From CAZCWX01 sp964502465 (lineage in GTDB: Bacteria > Desulfobacterota > Binatia > Bin18), in contig CAZCWX010000763.1 of the NCBI GenBank assembly GCA_964502465.1, positions 1 to 9,430 on the forward strand: a stretch of DNA of 9,430 nucleotides, written 5' to 3'. Within the stretch, counting starts at the first letter, position 1, and each line of letters starts with the position of its first letter. Under the pieces are notes generated by a model. That model searched no databases, was not told the DNA's origin, and was given only the letters and a program-made list of their open reading frames with translations. The translations under genes and the position numbers were made by a program. Shown one piece after another: positions 7,099 to 9,430 of this stretch.

Positions 7099-7403
7099 TG
7101 GGCGCTGGCATAATCACGTGCGGTGCCGCGTACGACCATAATATCAGGCTCTGGTTGAGAAGAAGGGTTTAAGTCCAATGGCAATTGTGCCCGCACCACA
7201 TAGCCGGAGGCAAAAATCGTGCGGAGAGCGTCTTCTAACAGAATGATGGTGGTGGCATGCGGACTGTTCTGTGGACTCATGACGACAATCTTCCCCCCTA
7301 TTAACTCAACCCGTTCGCCAGGGCGAAACACGCCTGCCTCGGCCATCTTGTAGTATTCGTCACGGGTCCACAGACGATGGTGTGGTTCAACTGTAGCATG
7401 CAT
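7077..7403 (-). pseudogene. Truncated Uma2-family (DUF820) PD-(D/E)XK protein
   Basis: A 108-residue N-terminal part of a Uma2-family protein; full members are about 180-200 residues. Recognisable pieces are HHRLWTRDEYYKMAEAGVF, PGERVELIGGKIVVMSPQNS, HATTIILLEDALR and QLPLDLNPSSQPEPDIMVV. The last holds the first metal-binding Asp of the nuclease fold. Reading stops just after HPSTALS, where intact relatives continue into the VVEV strand that supplies the rest of the catalytic motif. The stop lies in a dispersed-repeat-like sequence, and no continuation is visible in the 65 bases before the nitroreductase stop. I expect no nuclease activity. The ATG at 7403 (AGGA eight bases upstream) fits the family start better than the GTG at 7424. 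It follows the LeuA-domain gene by 46 bases and may be transcribed with it by position only. Confidence 0.75.
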
Positions 7404-7449
7404 AAGAGGGTTCCTGCGACTCACGTCAATCGGTTACGCCATCTTTTCC

Positions 7450-7947
7450 CTACAGCGGATCTTGCTTTTGGACATTGTTGACGATGATCCACTCGTAGCC
7501 GTCAACCAGTGCCATCCACGCCGATGCCAAAAGATCACGCGATTTCCGCATGGTGCTCCACTGCTGCCGGCCGTTGGTAAATTTCTGAATCGAGACCACT
7601 TCTGCCGCGGTGCCTTCGCCCCCCCGGTGCGTGTACGACTCCATCACTTGCACCTCTTCAAGAAAAGGGAAGTGTTTCACCAGGACTCGTCGCAATGCCA
7701 AATCCAAGGCATGAACTCCTCCGACACCTGGGGCCGCGCCGAAGTCTTGAATCCCATCGATCTCAACTTCGACCACCGCATCGATCGCACTGCGCCCTTC
7801 CCAGACTTCATCAACGACTCGCCAACGCACGACCCGAAATGGCGGGAGATAGTACGGATCATTACGCCAACGTTCGACATCCTGCGACGCCTGGGGAGCG
7901 GTCGCTTCGTCAAAAAAACTGGAAGACCGGCCACGCTGTTCTGTCAT
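7450..7947 (-). CDS. Stand-alone LeuA-type allosteric (dimerisation) domain protein
   Basis: A 165-residue protein that resembles the C-terminal regulatory domain of 2-isopropylmalate synthase and citramalate synthase, without the TIM-barrel catalytic part. The match covers residues about 37-157: FRVVRWRVVDEVW, AVVEVEIDGIQ, the Gly-rich GVGGVHALDLALRRVL, EVQVMESYTHRGGEGTAAEV and STMRKSRDLLASAWMALVDG. In the enzymes this domain binds leucine or isoleucine for feedback inhibition. Here it may sense an amino acid, bind a synthase in trans or have lost that role. The start at 7947 is chosen for GGAG six bases upstream. An ATG 15 bases earlier is possible, and the frame runs to 8085 without better support. 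Residues 1-36 are polar and probably disordered. Neighbours (a Cys-pair protein upstream, Uma2 remnant downstream) do not explain it. Confidence 0.8.
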   Translation of the reverse strand: MTEQRGRSSSFFDEATAPQASQDVERWRNDPYYLPPFRVVRWRVVDEVWEGRSAIDAVVEVEIDGIQDFGAAPGVGGVHALDLALRRVLVKHFPFLEEVQVMESYTHRGGEGTAAEVVSIQKFTNGRQQWSTMRKSRDLLASAWMALVDGYEWIIVNNVQKQDPL

Positions 7948-7960
7948 GAGGACTCCGTTC

Positions 7961-7975
7961 ATTCTCCTAGAGAAT
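7961..7975 (-). promoter_or_regulatory. Small hairpin over the upstream ribosome site of the LeuA-domain gene
   Basis: ATTCTC (7961-7966) and GAGAAT (7970-7975) are perfect 6-bp arms around three bases. On the minus strand the structure would cover the GGAG that serves the earlier ATG at 7962, while leaving the GGAG for the ATG at 7947 free. It may just be chance. Confidence 0.25.
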
Positions 7976-8145
7976 CTCTCTGAAATGATCGGGACAGAGA
8001 ACAAAATCTGTAGTCGTTCGGGCGGCTCCACCGCACCGCTTTCTTCCTGACTTCCTACGATACGTGGAAACCAGACGGCGAACAATAACCTGTTCCTCGC
8101 CCTTCTTGAGAGCGCACCCCCCGACTGGCGGCGAGGCCGTTGCTC

Positions 8146-8352
8146 CTATTCGAGAGTATCCCAATGGATTTCCCAAAAATGCGGGAGTGGTGGAGAAAAC
8201 TCGAAGTGTCCGCCAAAACACTCAAAGCTCGGCTGATGCGCAAGTCGTTCCTTCAAGAGGTGGAGGTAGTCTTCGATGACCCCGCTCGTTGGGGCGCCAA
8301 TATCCAGGCGCTGCCGCCGGCCACATTTCTTACAGCTTACATCGACGTGCAT
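8146..8352 (-). CDS. Small Cys-pair (zinc-ribbon-like) protein of 68 residues
   Basis: A short gene with a very strong start: AGAGGAGAAC directly before the ATG at 8352. The protein begins MHVDVSCKKCGRRQRLDIG, with the C7-x2-C10 pair of a zinc knuckle, and has C45-x3-H49 (CFGGH) that could complete a four-ligand metal site. It ends with an aromatic, proline-rich tail (PPLPHFWEIHWDTL). I do not recognise a named family. The Cys pair after a short beta-like segment suggests a small metal-binding or nucleic-acid-associated protein. It diverges from the ferredoxin gene across 74 bases and precedes the LeuA-domain gene on the same strand by about 200 bases. A 74-codon frame on the opposite strand (8140-8364, TTG start) is judged a shadow because it lacks initiation signals. 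Function unknown. Confidence 0.72.
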   Translation of the reverse strand: MHVDVSCKKCGRRQRLDIGAPTSGVIEDYLHLLKERLAHQPSFECFGGHFEFSPPLPHFWEIHWDTLE

Positions 8353-8426
8353 GTTCTCCTCTAGATTTGTCCGAGAAGACCATATAAATATCTGCCTACC
8401 ATGACCACGAAGGAGATCGCAAGCGC
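8353..8426. promoter_or_regulatory. Divergent promoter region, Cys-pair protein / ferredoxin
   Basis: Only 74 bases separate the two start codons. The core is A+T-rich, with CATATAAATATC at 8381-8392; TATAAA (8383-8388) could be a -10 for the ferredoxin, but no good -35 lies 16-18 bases before it. Both ribosome sites are here: AGAGGAGAAC for the minus-strand gene and AAGGAG (8410-8415) for the ferredoxin. Confidence 0.35.
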
Positions 8427-8777
8427 ATGCCGTTGGTAACGTTCGTGAAGCAGGGGCTGACCATTGAAGTGCCACGAGGTGCCAACCTCCGCGAGGTGGC
8501 CTTAGCGAATAAGATTGACTTGTATGCCTTTCCGTCTAACCTGATCAATTGCCGTGGACGCGGACTCTGTGGAACCTGTCGTGTGAAAGTTGATGACCAT
8601 CGCACGCTTTCTCCTCGTACCTTGGCTGACGAGAGGAAACTTGGATGGGAAGGGAAGTCCTACCGCCTCGCCTGCCAGTCGCAGGTTTTAGCCGATGTGG
8701 AGGTCATGACCAACCCGCGCCGGGCCTCTGGGTGGATGGATCATCCCACCTATGAGCGGATGAAAGAAGAGGCGTAA
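8427..8777 (+). CDS. [2Fe-2S] ferredoxin
   Basis: A 116-residue soluble electron carrier of the beta-grasp [2Fe-2S] ferredoxin type. The cluster ligands are C42, C48 and C51 in NCRGRGLCGTCRVKV, with C83 in YRLACQSQV. The C-x5-C-x2-C spacing matches adrenodoxin/ISC-type and many bacterial ferredoxins rather than the C-x4-C-x2-C of plant photosynthetic ones. The start (MPLVTFVKQGLTIEVPRGANL) is the usual first beta hairpin and helix lead. The C-terminal tail (PRRASGWMDHPTYERMKEEA) is an extra polar stretch. The ribosome site AAGGAG is 11 bases from the ATG, slightly long. No reductase, oxygenase or Fe-S assembly gene is adjacent, so its partner is unknown. It is probably monocistronic and read towards the terminator at 8960-8996. 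Confidence 0.9.
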   Translation: MPLVTFVKQGLTIEVPRGANLREVALANKIDLYAFPSNLINCRGRGLCGTCRVKVDDHRTLSPRTLADERKLGWEGKSYRLACQSQVLADVEVMTNPRRASGWMDHPTYERMKEEA

Positions 8778-8862
8778 GTATCAACCCTGGAGACGTCAAG
8801 AGAGCCACGTTACCACACAGGTTTTTGAGAGGATTGCAGCTTGCCCACTTCGTGCTGCGAGG

Positions 8863-8880
8863 ACCACAACATCTTGTGGT
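8863..8880. repeat. Short perfect hairpin in the ferredoxin-guaB gap
   Basis: ACCACAA (8863-8869) and TTGTGGT (8874-8880) form a perfect 7-bp stem around CATC. No T-run follows, so it is not a clear terminator. It sits about 14 bases upstream of the candidate guaB -35 and could be an operator or a 3'-end structure of the ferredoxin message. Confidence 0.4.
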
Positions 8881-8893
8881 GGTTGCCCTTCTC

Positions 8894-8922
8894 TTGTCAA
8901 AGGAATAGGGTCCTGTTAAAAA
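8894..8922 (+). promoter_or_regulatory. Candidate guaB promoter
   Basis: TTGTCA (8894-8899, five of six -35 bases) is separated by exactly 17 bases from TAAAAA (8917-8922, four of six -10 bases). Transcription from about 8929 would give a leader of roughly 100 bases before the guaB ATG. That leader includes the terminator hairpin at 8960-8996. Confidence 0.45.
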
Positions 8923-8959
8923 AGGGTATGGTATTGGCCATTCCTCAAGCTACCATGCG

Positions 8960-8996
8960 AAAGCCCGTCGTCCCTCGAGGGTAGATGGGCTTTTTT
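8960..8996 (+). terminator. Intrinsic terminator upstream of guaB, possible attenuator
   Basis: AAAGCCCGTC (8960-8969) pairs with GATGGGCTTT (8984-8993), one G-U pair. CCCTCGAGGG inside can add a short inner stem, and TTTTTT (8991-8996) forms the terminal run. Flanking ATGC (8955-8958) and GCAT (8997-9000) can extend the base. It ends only 34 bases before the guaB ATG. It either ends the ferredoxin transcript or, if guaB is transcribed from upstream, controls it. CTACC (8950-8954) could pair with GGTAG (8980-8984) as a competing antiterminator. Confidence 0.8.
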
Positions 8997-9030
8997 GCAT
9001 CAGCTTCTCCATCGACAAAGGAGCGTGTCT

Positions 9031-9114
9031 ATGCTTCCTGCTGAGATTGCTGAAGGACTGACTTTTGATGATGTCCTGTTAATGCCGGCAGCATCGGATC
9101 GAAAAATTAAATGA
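9031..9114 (+). pseudogene. guaB: 5' fragment of IMP dehydrogenase gene
   Basis: The frame from the ATG at 9031 (AAAGGAG at 9017-9023) encodes MLPAEIAEGLTFDDVLLMPA then ASD. This is the conserved N-terminus of IMP dehydrogenase, compare ALTFDDVLLVPA in E. coli GuaB. The enzyme converts IMP to XMP in guanine nucleotide synthesis and is normally about 490 residues. After Ser-Asp, where relatives continue with a LP..VD segment, the frame runs into RKIK and a TGA at 9112-9114. Nothing further of IMPDH follows in the window. The break is thus near base 9099, about codon 23. The start signal and leader are intact. I infer interruption by an inserted element whose far end may join the rest of guaB. 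A contig misjoin would look the same. Confidence 0.75.
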
Positions 9115-9130
9115 AGAAAGGAATCACATT

Positions 9131-9307
9131 ATGGAAATGGCAGAACTAGAACTACTCACTCGAAGCGAACTTGCCAAGAAATTAAAGGTGTCGCCATCGG
9201 CAATTATAAAGTGGCAGCGGCAAGGATTACCAAAAGAGCAAATAAAAAGATGCGTTAGATACGATTGGGCTCAGGTTCTCGCATGGTTCCAAGAGAAAGC
9301 AAAATAA
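9131..9307 (+). CDS. Small excisionase/MerR-like helix-turn-helix protein
   Basis: A 58-residue DNA-binding protein. AGAAAGGAAT lies upstream of the ATG at 9131, a workable ribosome site. Residues 10-34 (TRSELAKKLKVSPSAIIKWQ and on to RQGLP) form a MerR/excisionase-type helix-turn-helix. Residues 40-55 (RCVRYDWAQVLAWFQE) are the small wing and last helix, where relatives read RVRY..EDVLAWL. Such proteins are AlpA- or Xis-like recombination directionality factors and regulators; the Nu1-like DNA-recognition domain of phage terminase small subunits has the same look. Its place next to the guaB break supports an element gene. It ends five bases before the next start codon, so the two are probably cotranscribed. 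Confidence 0.8.
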   Translation: MEMAELELLTRSELAKKLKVSPSAIIKWQRQGLPKEQIKRCVRYDWAQVLAWFQEKAK

Positions 9308-9312
9308 CAAAA

Positions 9313-9430
9313 ATGAACGCTCGTGATATTGCTGGCGTGCAACCGGACACATACCAGAAACCTGATAGAGCATCAGTACGACAAGCAAAGGCTCAGAATC
9401 TCGCTTTACAGAAGACACTTAAAGCATACC
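9313..9430 (+). CDS. Hypothetical protein, N-terminal part
   Basis: An ATG five bases after the previous stop opens a frame that stays open for 39 codons to the window edge. It begins MNARDIAGVQPDTYQKPDRA and continues SVRQAKAQNLALQKTLKAY. It is polar and probably helical, with alternating Lys/Gln/Ala and no Cys. There is no good ribosome site in the A-rich gap, so translational coupling to the upstream gene is likely. I do not recognise a family. By position a phage packaging or replication accessory protein is possible, but this is only a guess. Confidence 0.5.
   Translation, partial: MNARDIAGVQPDTYQKPDRASVRQAKAQNLALQKTLKAY

Larger units (their letters stand above)
9100..9430 (+). mobile_element. 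Left edge of a probable integrated element (phage-like or ICE-like)
   Basis: From the break in guaB onward the sequence changes. G+C falls to about 43% (my count over 9121-9420) from about 53-55% before. Genes become short and tightly packed, and the first encodes an excisionase-like helix-turn-helix protein. No integrase, terminal repeat or second attachment site is inside the window, so type and limits are unknown. The left boundary is set only by where IMPDH similarity ends. Confidence 0.5.

Noticed and set aside
7462..7983. 173-codon plus-strand frame opposite the LeuA-domain gene
   Set aside because: The minus-strand frame matches a known domain over most of its length; this one has skewed composition and no motif.
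8140..8364. 74-codon plus-strand frame with a TTG start
   Set aside because: No ribosome site, and the opposite strand has a strong one plus a metal-ligand pattern. I cannot fully exclude it.
8401..8439. 12-codon mini-ORF overlapping the ferredoxin start
   Set aside because: No ribosome site before its ATG and no regulatory codon run; most likely chance.
8894..9030. Purine riboswitch in the guaB leader
   Set aside because: The conserved loop sequences of the guanine/adenine aptamer are not present; only a terminator hairpin is visible.
1..9430. CRISPR array, tRNA, rRNA, toxin-antitoxin pair or defence cassette
   Set aside because: No regularly spaced direct repeats, cloverleaf sequences or characteristic paired small genes were seen. 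The Uma2 remnant alone is not evidence of a defence system.

Overview
The window is about 55% G+C for most of its length and reads as chromosome of a Gram-negative bacterium. The signs are an exported outer-membrane-type protein, a lipoprotein signal peptide and Shine-Dalgarno-led genes. A large winged-helix/ATPase/TPR regulator next to a DUF1302-like gene, a GPH-type transporter and a half-length Uma2 gene recalls uncultured Deltaproteobacteria-like lineages such as Tectomicrobia or Binatota. That placement rests on gene flavour, not on a marker gene.

Layout. (1) 1-328, minus: start of a DUF1302-like exported protein, diverging from a 999-residue regulator at 593-3592, plus. The regulator gene carries two tracts of degenerate 7-base repeats. 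(2) 3593-3821: convergent intergenic region with a hairpin on the regulator's stop codon and a 96-bp nested inverted repeat. (3) 6187-3822, minus: probable two-gene operon of a lipoprotein alpha/beta hydrolase with an Asp nucleophile and a GPH/MelB-like symporter. It diverges from a nitroreductase at 6358-7011 that has a good promoter candidate. (4) 7077-8352, minus: a truncated Uma2 gene, a free-standing LeuA-type allosteric domain, and a 68-residue Cys-pair protein. The last diverges from a [2Fe-2S] ferredoxin at 8427-8777. (5) 8778-9430: a candidate promoter and intrinsic terminator lead into the first ~23 codons of guaB (IMP dehydrogenase). There the reading frame breaks and the sequence becomes A+T-richer (about 43% G+C by my count over 9121-9420). 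It then encodes an excisionase-like helix-turn-helix protein and the start of another small protein. The simplest reading is the left edge of an element integrated in the 5' part of guaB.

How the genes work together. Only the hydrolase/transporter pair looks like a functional unit, perhaps uptake or export of a small molecule that the lipoprotein acts on at the membrane. The ferredoxin, nitroreductase, LeuA-domain protein and regulator are mostly single-gene units. A repeated theme is short inverted or dispersed repeats at gene 3' ends: the stop codons of the regulator, the transporter and the Uma2 remnant all lie inside repeat arms.

No complete undescribed system is visible. The points most worth following are the interrupted guaB with its attenuator-like leader, the stand-alone LeuA regulatory domain, and the in-frame heptamer tracts in the regulator.
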